Under the pieces are notes generated by a model that did no database searches, was not told where the DNA came from, and was given only the letters and a program-made list of their open reading frames with translations. This document shows positions 29,549-38,345 of a DNA stretch of 64,000 nt, one piece after another. Every line of letters starts with the position of its first letter. The stretch's first letter is position 1. Origin of the DNA: Gloeocapsopsis dulcis (GTDB lineage: Bacteria; Cyanobacteriota; Cyanobacteriia; Cyanobacteriales; Chroococcidiopsidaceae). The position numbers were made by a program, and so were the translations under genes. The stretch is taken from NCBI RefSeq assembly GCF_032163395.1, contig NZ_CP119968.1, positions 4,800,001 through 4,864,000 on the forward strand, read 5' to 3'.

Positions 29549-30727
29549 ATGGGAAACAAGGCTTACAAATTCAGAATCTATCCAAACACCGAACAAGCAG
29601 CATTTTTAGCAAAGTGTTTTGGTTGTTCCAGATTTGTCTACAACCACTTTTTAAGAGTAACTACTGATGTTTACGCAGAGTTTAAGAAATCTCTGCGTTA
29701 CAAAGAATGGGCAAAGCTCTTGGTTACCCTAAAATCTGAGTTTGAATGGCTAAGTGAAGTTAATTCCCAGTCATTACAACAAACACTAAAAGATTTAGAG
29801 TCTGCATTTACAAGATTTTTCAAAAAGTTAGGAGGTTTCCCAAACTTTAAAAAGAAAAGCAATCGGCAATCATTTAGAGTGCCACAACATTTTTCAATAG
29901 ATGAAAATGAGTTTCTAAAACTACCAAAGATGACACCTATTAAGATGGTAATTCATCGAGAAATTTTAGGAACTCCAAAAAATGTAACTATATCTAAAAC
30001 ACCATTTGGGAAGTATTACGCATCAATAGTTACAGAGCTTGATATTCCTCATGCTCCATTGAACGGAAACAAGATAGGTTTGGATCTAGGACTCAAAGAG
30101 TTTGTAATTACATCAAAGGGTGAGAAATTTGAGAATCCTAGATATTTTCAAAAGTCCTTACGCCGACTCAAGATAAGACAGAGGAGGCTAAGTAGAAAAA
30201 CGTCATGTTCTAGCAACCGCAATAAAGCTAGATTGACTGTAGCTAAAATTCACGAAAAAGTGGCTAATCAACGTCTTGATTACCAACACAAAATTAGTCT
30301 TAAACTGACTTCTGAAAACCAAAGAATATCAGCTGAAAGCCTAAATATCAAAGGGATGGTAAAAAACCGTAAGTTAGCCAAACAAATAAGTGATGTAGCG
30401 TGGGGAAATTTCCTTACTATGTTGGAATATAAAGGGGATATCTACGGTTGTGAAATTCACTATGTAGATAGATTTTTCCCTAGTTCAAAGAGGTGTTCCA
30501 ACTGCGGCTACATTAAGCAAGACTTAAGACTCTCCATTCGCGAATGGGAGTGTCCAGAGTGCAAAAGTTTTTGGGACAGAGATATTAATGCAGCCCTTAA
30601 CTTAATACTATTCTCTGAATCAAAAATACCCCTGGAAGAGGGGAAATTTACGCCTGATCAGCTAGTTGAAAGACTAGGAATGAGCCGCAGTAGTGGTTCA
30701 GGACAGGAAGCCCTTAGTGAAGCGTAG
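29549..30727 (+). CDS. tnpB: TnpB-family RNA-guided nuclease (OrfB)
   Basis: A 392-residue protein with an N-terminal helix-turn-helix-like YKFRIYPNTEQAAFLAKCFG, a RuvC-like core and a zinc ribbon. RuvC acidic residues appear intact: Asp179 in NKIGLDLGLKEF, Glu264 in ISAESLNIKGM, and the Asp pair 343/345 in FWDRDINAALN. Zinc cysteines are C316, C319, C335 and C338. In ISDra2 and relatives such proteins cut DNA guided by an RNA from the element's right end. The stop codon lies in the loop of the right-end hairpin. Confidence 0.92.
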   Translation: MGNKAYKFRIYPNTEQAAFLAKCFGCSRFVYNHFLRVTTDVYAEFKKSLRYKEWAKLLVTLKSEFEWLSEVNSQSLQQTLKDLESAFTRFFKKLGGFPNFKKKSNRQSFRVPQHFSIDENEFLKLPKMTPIKMVIHREILGTPKNVTISKTPFGKYYASIVTELDIPHAPLNGNKIGLDLGLKEFVITSKGEKFENPRYFQKSLRRLKIRQRRLSRKTSCSSNRNKARLTVAKIHEKVANQRLDYQHKISLKLTSENQRISAESLNIKGMVKNRKLAKQISDVAWGNFLTMLEYKGDIYGCEIHYVDRFFPSSKRCSNCGYIKQDLRLSIREWECPECKSFWDRDINAALNLILFSESKIPLEEGKFTPDQLVERLGMSRSSGSGQEALSEA

Positions 30728-30748
30728 CGGAACTAGGGGTACTTCACA
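30640..30748 (+). ncRNA. Putative omega/reRNA scaffold end
   Basis: In characterised TnpB elements the guide RNA runs through the 3' end of tnpB to the right end, with the guide just beyond it. Here the tnpB 3' end plus the 8-bp hairpin at 30711-30739 and GGGGTACTTCACA occupy that position. The guide would then begin at about 30749. This is positional inference supported by paired base changes in the second copy. Confidence 0.35.
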
Positions 30749-30902
30749 TAGCTCTCCTGCCTGACTCACAGAGACCCTTCGACTCCCTGCGGGGCTTAAC
30801 TAAAGCTATTAGCTGTTAGCGCTTAGCCAATTGCCAATTGAAGACTGCTAATTGCTTTCATGGGGTTTGTTTAGCTGCAAATTTATTCGCACTCGCATTT
30901 AT
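30749..30902. other. Spacer between the two tnpB elements
   Basis: 154 bases with no gene. It contains CCCTGCGGGGCTTAACTAAAGC and GCTAATTGC-type words that also occur at about 27775-27815 downstream of pyk, so it is repeat-derived. Confidence 0.45.
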
Positions 30903-31955
30903 GCTTTAATAATTCCTCGCGGGAAGTCCACCAGTAAAGCGTAGTGTCACTGGGGGATGGACACTTGCTACAACGGGGGGAACCCCCAAGGGCGCAGTGT
31001 CCTCATGGAAGCGAGGGCAGAAACTTTAGTTTGGAGCAGTTTTATCGTAATATAATATTGCGGTAAAACCTGATTCGCATGTTGCATAGAGTTGTCCAAG
31101 TTCGCTTGTACCCAACAGTAGCTCAACAAATCGCACTATCTCAAACTTTCGGATGTGCGCGTTGGTGGTGGAATTATGCTTTGAATAAGTCAATTGAAAC
31201 GTTACAAACAAGTAGGTAAAAGACTTGGACGTTCAGCACTCAATGCGCTTCTACCCGCCCTGAAAAAAGCAGAAGACACCTGTTGGTTAGCCAATTGTTA
31301 TAGCCAAGTTTTACAGGCGACAACACTCAACTTAACCACAGCGTATAAAAACTTTTTTGAAGGTAGAGCAAGGTTTCCTCGCTTCAAATCTAAGCATGGT
31401 AAGCAGTCAATTCAATATCCGCAAAACGTCAAAATTGTCGATGGTAATATCAAACTTCCAGGCAATATTGGATCGGTCAAAGCCAAAATCTACAGAGCAA
31501 TTGAGGGACAGATAGCAAGGGCATGGTTCGTAATCACAATTTGGCGAAAGCAATATCTGATTGTGGGTGGGGAATGTTCACCAACTTCTTAGCCTATAAA
31601 CTAGAACGCAAAGGTGGCAAGTTGGTTGAGATAGATAGATTCTTCCCCAGTTCCCAACTCTGCTCAAATTGTTTTTATCAGGTGAGTGAAATGCCACTAT
31701 ATGTTAGAGAGTGGACTTGCCCTAGCTGTGCTACTCATCATGACCGTGACGGTAATGCAGCTATCAACATTAGAGCAGAGGGAATCAGAATGCTTGCACT
31801 GAGCGGTGTCGAAGTGCTAAAGACGGATGGTTCAGTCGTCTCTGCCGTAGGAGGGGAAGTAAGACCAAAGCTCGGACGAAAGCCCAAGCTGAGGCATTCG
31901 CCTTTGAGTACGGAAGCTCCAGGTGTAGCGTAAGCCAAACCTGGGGTAGTTCACA
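30903..31955 (+). mobile_element. Decayed tnpB-only element
   Basis: The left end shares GCTTTA..ATTCCT.GCGGGAAG with the neighbouring element and has a hairpin (CCACCAGT 30928-30935 with ACTGGGGG 30949-30956, one mismatch). The right end has CTCCAGGT (31917-31924) with ACCTGGGG (31939-31946), then GGGGTAGTTCACA ending at 31955. A palindromic insert of about 47 bases interrupts the left end near 30957-31005. The tnpB inside is broken. Confidence 0.68.
31079..31933 (+). pseudogene. tnpB pseudogene (frameshift plus internal deletion)
   Basis: Three frames make up one decayed TnpB. 31079-31219 encodes the N-terminus (VVQVRLYPTVAQQIALSQTF), the frame then shifts near 31195-31217 to continue as KRLGRSALNALLPALKKAED, and from about 31523 a third frame gives NHNLAKAISDCGWGMFTNFL, a zinc ribbon (CSNC..CPSC) and HDRDGNAAINI. 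The region that should carry the first RuvC aspartate and the glutamate is missing at the last junction, so it cannot be an active nuclease. Confidence 0.9.
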
Positions 31956-33159
31956 CCTGATAAGAACCTTTGGAGGGAATATCTTCCTTAACTTTTTTTT
32001 GGGTAATTTCTACAGTTGTTTGTGACGCATCAGTACGGCTCAAGTCTTTATCTTGCCCAGGGGAGGTGTTGGAGGATGCAGTTGGATCGTGTGCTGCTTC
32101 TTGGGCAGAGGAACGTACCGCACTTAAAGCCGTTTTAATGACAACCGCAGTTGGTACTGCCACAATTACACCTAATAAACCACCAATTCTCGCTCCAGTT
32201 AAAACTGAAACTAGCACCCAAACAGGATTCAAGCCAGTCACGCTTCCTAAAATACGTGGTGCGACTAAATTATCCAGAATTTGCTGCACAATGATAGCCG
32301 CAATCAGTACCCGCGAACCTAGCCAAAAATCTTGCAATGCGACAAGCAATGTCGTCCCAGCAATACCTACAGTACCTCCAAAGGGAACTAATGCCATGAT
32401 GCCAATGGTGATACCAAACAGCAAGCCAAAGGGTACTTTTAACCATAAGAAGATTGCAGTAAGTGAGGAACCCATGCACAACCCAAAAATGAGCTGTCCA
32501 ATAAAAAAATTTTGGAAGCTAAGGCGTAAAGTTTGAGAAAAAGGACCGCGAAGTTTTGTTGGTAGCCATTGAACTAAACTTTGCCAGAGATCGTCGCCAT
32601 GCTGCAACAAGTAAAATGCCAGTACCATCGCCAGCAAGAAGTCTAGCAAGCTAGTTAGTGTAACAACTGCGAGGTTTAACACTTGTACTGCGATCGCTTG
32701 TAGTTGACCTTTGACGCGATCGTTGATTTGTACAACTAAAGCATCAAGATTCAGGGGTAAACCTTGATTTTCTGCCCACTCATTTAACAACATCAGCTGA
32801 TGTCGTCCAGAATCAATTAACTCTGGCAACCGTGCCACGAGTTGCTGTGCTTGCATCAGTACCAGTGGGACTAAAGTCACCCCCACAGCCAGCAAGATCG
32901 ATAATGTCAACAGAAACACCAAAATGGCGACTTGTTCTCGTCTTGCCCCTTGGCGTTCCATCCAACTGACTGGATAATTCAGCAAAAATGCTAACAGCGA
33001 TGCCCCAACTAAAATCACAATCAACGAGTGAAAATAATCAAAAATTGTCGATACTGCCAAACCATTCAAAACTAGCAGGGGAGCGAACAGCGCGATCGCT
33101 AATAGCCGCCCAGAAGGCGTCATAACCTGCCACCAATTTAGGAGTTTGCGTGTTTGCAT
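31951..33159 (-). CDS. AI-2E family transporter
   Basis: A 402-residue membrane protein with about eight helices of the AI-2E/PerM (UPF0118) family. LLAFLLNYPVSWMERQGARR, LAFYLLQHGDDLW and the central IGIMALVPFGGTVGI and NPVWVLVSVLTGARIGG blocks are typical. Members have been linked to autoinducer export or Na+/H+ exchange, but the role here is unknown. The final codons GTG TGA (31951-31956) come from the right end of the decayed tnpB element, so the 3' end was altered by the insertion. Confidence 0.88.
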   Translation of the reverse strand: MQTRKLLNWWQVMTPSGRLLAIALFAPLLVLNGLAVSTIFDYFHSLIVILVGASLLAFLLNYPVSWMERQGARREQVAILVFLLTLSILLAVGVTLVPLVLMQAQQLVARLPELIDSGRHQLMLLNEWAENQGLPLNLDALVVQINDRVKGQLQAIAVQVLNLAVVTLTSLLDFLLAMVLAFYLLQHGDDLWQSLVQWLPTKLRGPFSQTLRLSFQNFFIGQLIFGLCMGSSLTAIFLWLKVPFGLLFGITIGIMALVPFGGTVGIAGTTLLVALQDFWLGSRVLIAAIIVQQILDNLVAPRILGSVTGLNPVWVLVSVLTGARIGGLLGVIVAVPTAVVIKTALSAVRSSAQEAAHDPTASSNTSPGQDKDLSRTDASQTTVEITQKKVKEDIPSKGSYQV

Positions 33160-33258
33160 TTACCAACTGCCAGATAGAACAAACTCAATTTTCATGCAGG
33201 ATATTATCTCTAATATCGCTTTACTTCATCCATCTACTTCAGGATTCTGGAGACTGAT

Positions 33259-33708
33259 ATGAATAATCAACCAGATCGTCAAACAAAGGCAAATAATCAC
33301 AGCGTCTCGCCAAACGAGCGTTCCCCTGATTTTATTTCTAGTACTTCGCTGACGTCTAATGCCAACCTTAATCCTACTAACCGCCTATCTCTATTTTGGT
33401 ATCTCATCCCGATTATTGGCTTTTTCCCAGCCCTTTGGACTTTGTATCGCCGTCAAAGCAGTAAAGAAGAAATGGCAATTTGCCGCTTAGCAGTTACTCT
33501 AGCAGGAACTTGGTTATTGGGTTATTTGTTAATGGGTTTTGGGGCAGAAACTTCTGAGTTTTTAGCACTGCGCCTATTAATACTGAACAGCTTTTTGACT
33601 TCAGGTTATTTCTTAGTCAGCCTTTGGCTAATGTTTTTAATTGTCAAAGGTAAACCTGCGCGCTTACCAGGATTTAGCCAGTGGGCACAGTATTTAGATA
33701 AACGGTAG
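33259..33708 (+). CDS. Small hypothetical membrane protein
   Basis: A 149-residue protein. The first 45 residues are polar and rich in Asn/Ser/Pro; three hydrophobic segments follow (about 47-64, 82-100 and 105-128). I recognise no domain; related short proteins occur in cyanobacteria, but no function is known to me. It is transcribed divergently from the AI-2E gene and lies upstream of the LCP gene. Confidence 0.7.
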   Translation: MNNQPDRQTKANNHSVSPNERSPDFISSTSLTSNANLNPTNRLSLFWYLIPIIGFFPALWTLYRRQSSKEEMAICRLAVTLAGTWLLGYLLMGFGAETSEFLALRLLILNSFLTSGYFLVSLWLMFLIVKGKPARLPGFSQWAQYLDKR

Positions 33709-34104
33709 GTGAGCAGCCAAGATGCCTACCCTACATCTAATATTTAATTTGGCGACTAAGATAGCCATCTCTAATTCACTTTTACATGACAACTCAAAAG
33801 TAAAACAAGGCTAGAGATTAGAAGTAGGCAATCTGGAAAATATAACACATCTTTTGGTAGGTACTATACAAATCCTTAACACAAAATATTTTTTTATATT
33901 TACGGAAGAATGTAGTGGTTAATCCCAACAAATCCAGCTAAACTCCAAACAGCAAAAAACCAAATTTGGAGTGAAAGTTCTCATATCCTGCAATGTGTGT
34001 CATAGTTATTGCTATTTATGCCCCACTACAGCCGATAATTGAGGGCTAGCTTGATTTAGGGTCGTCTTTTATCTCGTTCTTGAGTGAAGTGTAATTGAGT
34101 ATGT
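33709..34104. other. Intergenic stretch before the LCP gene
   Basis: 396 bases with no supported ORF. A GGTAGG (33704-33709) / CCTACC (33725-33730) hairpin overlaps the preceding stop codon but has no T-run. The middle part is AT-rich (TTTTTTATATTTACGG around 33890) and may contain the LCP promoter. Confidence 0.4.
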
Positions 34105-35514
34105 GTGAGGAAGTCTGTGCCATTTCATAAAATTTCTACTCAAAATCCCTCTGTTCCTGGGACTCCCAGACTAGTCAGTACTAAATATTCCTCAGCTAAA
34201 TCAGGTCATTGGCTATGGTTCTGGGTTGCAATGACTGGTATAGCGATGTTGTCTGCAACAGCTGGCGCACTGTTAGCTGTTTCTCTGTCAAGTACTCCTT
34301 TAATGCAATCTCGGCTTAGCCCAGAAGAAGAGGCAGTATTTGGTCGCGGCGATCGCATTTCTAAAACAAGCTTACGGCTGTCTGAATTGACTCGTCCTGT
34401 CAATATTCTTGTTTTAGGTGTCAAAGTTCTCTCTTCTGATGTAGACGATCCTGATGCTAGGTCAGAAGACTTGGGCTATCACGCACTAGTTAATTCCTTT
34501 GAAGGTCTTTCTGATACCATGCTACTGCTACGGTTTGACCCAGAGGCACAAAAATTAGCTGTATTGTCAATTCCTAGAGATACTCGTACAAAAGTTGAAG
34601 GACTCGGAGTTACTAAAATTAATGCAGCGAATGCTCGAGGCGGTCCAGCACTGAGTGCAAAAGCGACTAGCGATCTGCTCAATGGTGTTCCCATTGATCG
34701 TTACATCCGCATCAACGTTCAAGGTGTGGAAAAGCTGGTTGATGCTTTGGGAGGTGTCACTGTTTATGTCCCCAAAGACATGAAATATCAAGATGATAGC
34801 CAACATTTGTATATCAACCTGAAAGCAGGAAGACATCATCTTGATGGCGATCAAGCACTGCAATTACTCCGCTTTCGCTACGACGAATACGGTGATATCG
34901 GTCGCATTCAACGACAGCAAATGGTCATGCGGGCTTTGATGGAACAAGCCTTGAACCCAGCCACCTTAGCACGAGTACCTCAAATTATGTCGGTCATTCA
35001 AACCCATATCGACACAAACTTAACGGTTGAGGAATTAATGGCGCTAGTGGGTTTTGGTGTCCAAACAGAACGCTCGGATGTAGAAATGCTGCTTGTGCCT
35101 GGTACTTTTAGCACGCCAGACCAGTATATCGCAAGTTACTGGCTACCTGATCGCGAACGAATTGCCATGATGATGGCAAAGCATTTTAATGTTCCAACAG
35201 ATTCTACTTTTAGCGACCTCAATCCGACAAAGCTAAGGATCGCTATTCAAGATAGTACAGGTAGCGATCGCGCTATTCAATCACTCGCTAACTTTCTCCA
35301 AACATCTGGATATCGTCGAGTCTATGTTGCTACGCCTTGGAATGAACCGTTGGATGTAACTCGGATCGTTGCTCAGCAAGGGGATATTGACAACGCACGT
35401 GCCATTCGCAATGCTTTAGGAGTTGGCGAAATTCGTGTTGAAAGTACCGGAAACCTTCGTTCGGATGTCACAATTCAACTCGGTCAAGATTGGCTGAGAA
35501 TAGCAGAATACTAG
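34105..35514 (+). CDS. LytR-CpsA-Psr (LCP) family glycopolymer transferase
   Basis: A 469-residue envelope protein: cytoplasmic N-terminus, one membrane helix (about residues 35-60), then an LCP domain with VLSIPRDTRTKV, GVTKINAAN and LLRFRYDEYGDIGRIQRQQ, which hold the arginines and aspartates that bind polyprenyl phosphate. Residues about 370-469 resemble the LytR C-terminal domain. LCP enzymes transfer glycans from lipid carriers to the wall or outer envelope. GTG 34105 is used; another GTG lies four codons downstream. It ends one base from the convergent hydrolase stop. Confidence 0.9.
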   Translation: MRKSVPFHKISTQNPSVPGTPRLVSTKYSSAKSGHWLWFWVAMTGIAMLSATAGALLAVSLSSTPLMQSRLSPEEEAVFGRGDRISKTSLRLSELTRPVNILVLGVKVLSSDVDDPDARSEDLGYHALVNSFEGLSDTMLLLRFDPEAQKLAVLSIPRDTRTKVEGLGVTKINAANARGGPALSAKATSDLLNGVPIDRYIRINVQGVEKLVDALGGVTVYVPKDMKYQDDSQHLYINLKAGRHHLDGDQALQLLRFRYDEYGDIGRIQRQQMVMRALMEQALNPATLARVPQIMSVIQTHIDTNLTVEELMALVGFGVQTERSDVEMLLVPGTFSTPDQYIASYWLPDRERIAMMMAKHFNVPTDSTFSDLNPTKLRIAIQDSTGSDRAIQSLANFLQTSGYRRVYVATPWNEPLDVTRIVAQQGDIDNARAIRNALGVGEIRVESTGNLRSDVTIQLGQDWLRIAEY

Positions 35515-35515
35515 C

Positions 35516-36400
35516 TCAAAGCTGTGCAATCCATGCTTGTAAGATTGGATTGACTTTTTCCGGTGCTTCATCTTGGGGACAATGTCCGACGCCTTCAATG
35601 GGAATAAACTCCTTCACTTGTGGATAGTTAGCCAGTTGTTGACCTAACTCGAATGGTTCCCACGGATCGGCTGTTCCCCACAACATAATTGCTGGACATG
35701 GTAGCTGTGGTAGCAAATCTTCTGGCAATGGTCCTGAAGAATAGGCAGTAAATGCTAAAAATACAGCAACAGCACCAGGATCTTTTGCTGGTGCCATTAA
35801 CAAATCCACTAGTTCCTCAGTCACAACGTCAGAATTAGCATACGCTTGCAGCAGAATCTTCCGTACGGTTTTTGGCTTGGCAATTTGATTAAAGAAAAAG
35901 TTGCCTATTGGTTTGACTGAGAGTAGTCGTTGTACCATTGGTGCACCAAAGCGGCGATACCAAGGCAATGTCCCCCGTTTGCGATCGTGCAGCAGGCGCA
36001 GCGAACAGTTTAGTAGGGCAATACTTCTAGCAATTTCTGGGCGATCTACCACAGCTTGCATCACTGCAATACAACCAATTGAATTACCCACTAAAAAAGC
36101 AGGTTCTCCTACAACTTCCTGACAAAAATCGGCAATTTGCTGCCCCCAAGTTTCAAAGGTGTAATGCATTTCTGTGGTTGGTTCCGGTTTGGCAGAACCA
36201 CCAAAGCCAATTAAATCTATGGCGTACACGCGGCAAGTTTCTGCTAGGACAGGAATGTTTTTGCGCCAATGCCACCAAGAAGCACCAAAGCCATGAATCA
36301 GCACAATGGCAGGTCCTGTCGTACCTTGAGTTTGATAGCAAATCGGAAAACCTTGCCAAGTCCAAGTTTTTGTTGCGGTGAATGATGCAGTAGAAATCAT
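35516..36400 (-). CDS. Alpha/beta hydrolase
   Basis: A 294-residue hydrolase. IVLIHGFGASWWHWRKNI is the oxyanion strand, LVGNSIGCIAV holds the nucleophile Ser (GxSxG), WGTADPWEP the acid and GVGHCPQDEAPEKV the catalytic His. Similar cyanobacterial and plant proteins include pheophytinase-like and haloalkane-dehalogenase-like members; the substrate is not identifiable. It is divergent from the ArsR-ClpN fusion, with a shared 91-base promoter region. Confidence 0.85.
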   Translation of the reverse strand: MISTASFTATKTWTWQGFPICYQTQGTTGPAIVLIHGFGASWWHWRKNIPVLAETCRVYAIDLIGFGGSAKPEPTTEMHYTFETWGQQIADFCQEVVGEPAFLVGNSIGCIAVMQAVVDRPEIARSIALLNCSLRLLHDRKRGTLPWYRRFGAPMVQRLLSVKPIGNFFFNQIAKPKTVRKILLQAYANSDVVTEELVDLLMAPAKDPGAVAVFLAFTAYSSGPLPEDLLPQLPCPAIMLWGTADPWEPFELGQQLANYPQVKEFIPIEGVGHCPQDEAPEKVNPILQAWIAQL

Positions 36401-36427
36401 GGAATTAATTCAGTAGGCGATCGCTCT

Positions 36428-36445
36428 AATTGTATTGTGACAATT
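36428..36445. promoter_or_regulatory. Inverted repeat in divergent promoter
   Basis: AATTGT-ATTGTG-ACAATT is a perfect 6+6 inverted repeat between the divergent hydrolase and ArsR-ClpN genes. It sits directly upstream of a TTTACA (36447-36452) that could be a -35 box for the plus-strand gene. ArsR-type regulators bind such short palindromes, so autoregulation is a plausible inference. Confidence 0.4.
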
Positions 36446-36491
36446 CTTTACAAAAAAAGACACCTTTTTTTATTTCGATTAAACTAGAATT

Positions 36492-37349
36492 ATGGAAAGT
36501 ATAAACCCTGCAAAGTATGCAGATTTGTTTGCAGCGCTTGGGTCAGAACCTCGGTTAGAAATCATGCGAGTACTGTTTGCCGCATACCCGCAAGGAATGA
36601 TCGTTGGTGATATTCAAGCAAAATTACAAATCCCTAATTCAACGCTGTCCCATCATCTAGAGAAACTGCGACAGGAGCATCTCATCAGTTCAAAAAAAGA
36701 AAAGCAATATATCTGGTACTCAGTCAATACCAAGACAATGGAAGATTTATTAGCTTTTCTCTTCAACGGCTGTGCGCTCGGCAATCCTCGCAGTAAAGAC
36801 AAGCTAGCCCCTGTTCAGAATCCATTCACGGAGGCAGGATTTATGTTTGAAGGATTCTTAAGATCCCTGGAAAGCCTATTTGGTAGTGTGTTTGACCGAA
36901 TTGTTCTTCCTAGAGGGTTTGAAAGATTTAGCCAAAAAGCAACACAAGTCATTGCGTTAGCACAAGATGAATCGCGCCGTTTGGGACATCAATATGTTGG
37001 CACAGAACAACTTTTATTAGGATTGATTGGAGAAGGAACAGGAACTGCAGCACAGGTTCTTTCAGCAGAAGGACTCAACTTAGAAAATCTGCGCATAGAA
37101 GTTGAAAAACGCGTTGGTCATGGTAAGGGAACACCGCTGGATATTCCTTTTACACCAAGAGCCAAAAGAGTGTTAGAGCTTTCTGTTGAACAGTCGCAGC
37201 GTCTAGGCGATCAATACATTGGTACTGAGCACTTACTATTAGGAATTTTGCGCGAACGTGGTGGCATGGCAGTTCGGGTACTCGAACACTTAGGTGTTAA
37301 TCTGTATAGCTTAGAACAGCGAATTCTACAATGGAATGCACCTAATTAG
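36492..37349 (+). CDS. ArsR-type regulator fused to ClpC N-domain
   Basis: A 285-residue protein. Residues 8-90 form an ArsR-family winged helix (FAALGSEPRLEIMRVLF, then IPNSTLSHHLEKLRQEHLI as recognition helix). Residues 143-282 are two Clp_N repeats very close to the ClpC N-terminal domain (GTEQLLLGLIGEGTG, IPFTPRAKRVLELSVEQS, GTEHLLLGILRERGG). No AAA+ ATPase follows. ClpC N-domains dock adaptors and substrates, so this may link DNA binding to Clp proteolysis or sense the same ligands. I see no CxC metal motif; the only cysteine (Cys94) follows the wing. Confidence 0.88.
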   Translation: MESINPAKYADLFAALGSEPRLEIMRVLFAAYPQGMIVGDIQAKLQIPNSTLSHHLEKLRQEHLISSKKEKQYIWYSVNTKTMEDLLAFLFNGCALGNPRSKDKLAPVQNPFTEAGFMFEGFLRSLESLFGSVFDRIVLPRGFERFSQKATQVIALAQDESRRLGHQYVGTEQLLLGLIGEGTGTAAQVLSAEGLNLENLRIEVEKRVGHGKGTPLDIPFTPRAKRVLELSVEQSQRLGDQYIGTEHLLLGILRERGGMAVRVLEHLGVNLYSLEQRILQWNAPN

Positions 37350-37418
37350 TCGTGCAGCGATCGCCTGGAGTATGCCAGGATTATTCGTGTTGTGTTCCTA
37401 TTCAATCACTTATTTATC

Positions 37419-38345
37419 ATGCTGGCACAAACTGCTACAGAGGTGACACCCTTCCTAGGCTCAGATGTCGCGGCAAGTTATGCTACGGCGCAGGTTGCGA
37501 TTTTACCCATTCCCTACGAAGCAACAACAACCTATCGTCGTGGCTGTGAAACAGGGCCTGATGCCATTCTCGCAGCATCGCATCAAGTGGAATACTATGA
37601 TGAAGAACTCGACTGGGAAACAGGACTTGAGGTTGGTATCTACACGCATCCCCCGATTGCTGATACCCGCAGTAAAGCTGTCACCTCCGAGGAGATGTTG
37701 CAAATTACTAGAGAAACCGTTTTCAAGCTCGTCCAAGATGGCAAGTTTGCGATCGCCTTGGGAGGCGAACATAGTATAACCACTGCAATTGTGGAAGCAT
37801 ACCGTCAGGCATATCCCGATGAATTATTTACCGTTGTGCAAATTGATGCACATGGAGACTTACGCCACGAGTATGAAGGCTCAATTCATAACCATGCTTG
37901 CGTGATGCGGCGTGTTGTTGAGATGGGATTACCTACGGTTCAAATTGGCATTCGAGCAATTTGCAAAGAAGAAGCTGACTTAATTAAAGAAAAAAATCTT
38001 ACTGTCTTTCGCGCACGAGAAATCGCGGCACAACCAAATTGGATCGAAAATGCGATCGCGGCGATTCCTACAGAAAAGGTATTTCTTACGATTGACTTAG
38101 ATGGCATTGACCCCACACTGATTCCTGGTGTCGGAACTCCTGAACCAGGTGGCTTAAATTGGTACGCACTCACAACATTTCTGCGTGGTGTGTTTAACAC
38201 GCACCAAGTCATTGGCTGTGACGTAATGGAATTAGCTCCCCTTGCCGATTCCGTCGTTTCTGAATTCACCGCCGCCAAACTTGTTTACAAACTCATTGGC
38301 TATCAAGCAAAGGAGCGAGGGGGAATTATGAATTACGAATCATGA
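37419..38345 (+). CDS. speB: Agmatinase/arginase family hydrolase
   Basis: A 308-residue ureohydrolase with the binuclear Mn motifs GGEHSIT, DAHGDL and DLDGIDP. It would release urea from agmatine (polyamine route) or a related guanidino substrate. ATG 37419 is preferred over GTG 37392 because the region between is hydrophobic and unlike the family; neither has a strong ribosome site. The last residues (KERGGIMNYES) run into repeat sequence. Agmatinase versus other guanidino hydrolases is not settled. Confidence 0.88.
   Translation: MLAQTATEVTPFLGSDVAASYATAQVAILPIPYEATTTYRRGCETGPDAILAASHQVEYYDEELDWETGLEVGIYTHPPIADTRSKAVTSEEMLQITRETVFKLVQDGKFAIALGGEHSITTAIVEAYRQAYPDELFTVVQIDAHGDLRHEYEGSIHNHACVMRRVVEMGLPTVQIGIRAICKEEADLIKEKNLTVFRAREIAAQPNWIENAIAAIPTEKVFLTIDLDGIDPTLIPGVGTPEPGGLNWYALTTFLRGVFNTHQVIGCDVMELAPLADSVVSEFTAAKLVYKLIGYQAKERGGIMNYES

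Larger units (their letters stand above)
29422..30748 (+). mobile_element. tnpB-only IS605/IS1341-type element, intact
   Basis: The element spans a left-end hairpin (CCCCAAGT 29446-29453 with ACTTGGGG 29467-29474), tnpB, and a right-end hairpin (CCCTTAGT 30711-30718 with ACTAGGGG 30732-30739) ending near TTCACA at 30743-30748. The same architecture is found in the decayed neighbour at 30903-31955. There is no tnpA, so movement would need a transposase in trans. Boundaries are inferred from the two-copy comparison and may be off by a few bases. Confidence 0.7.
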
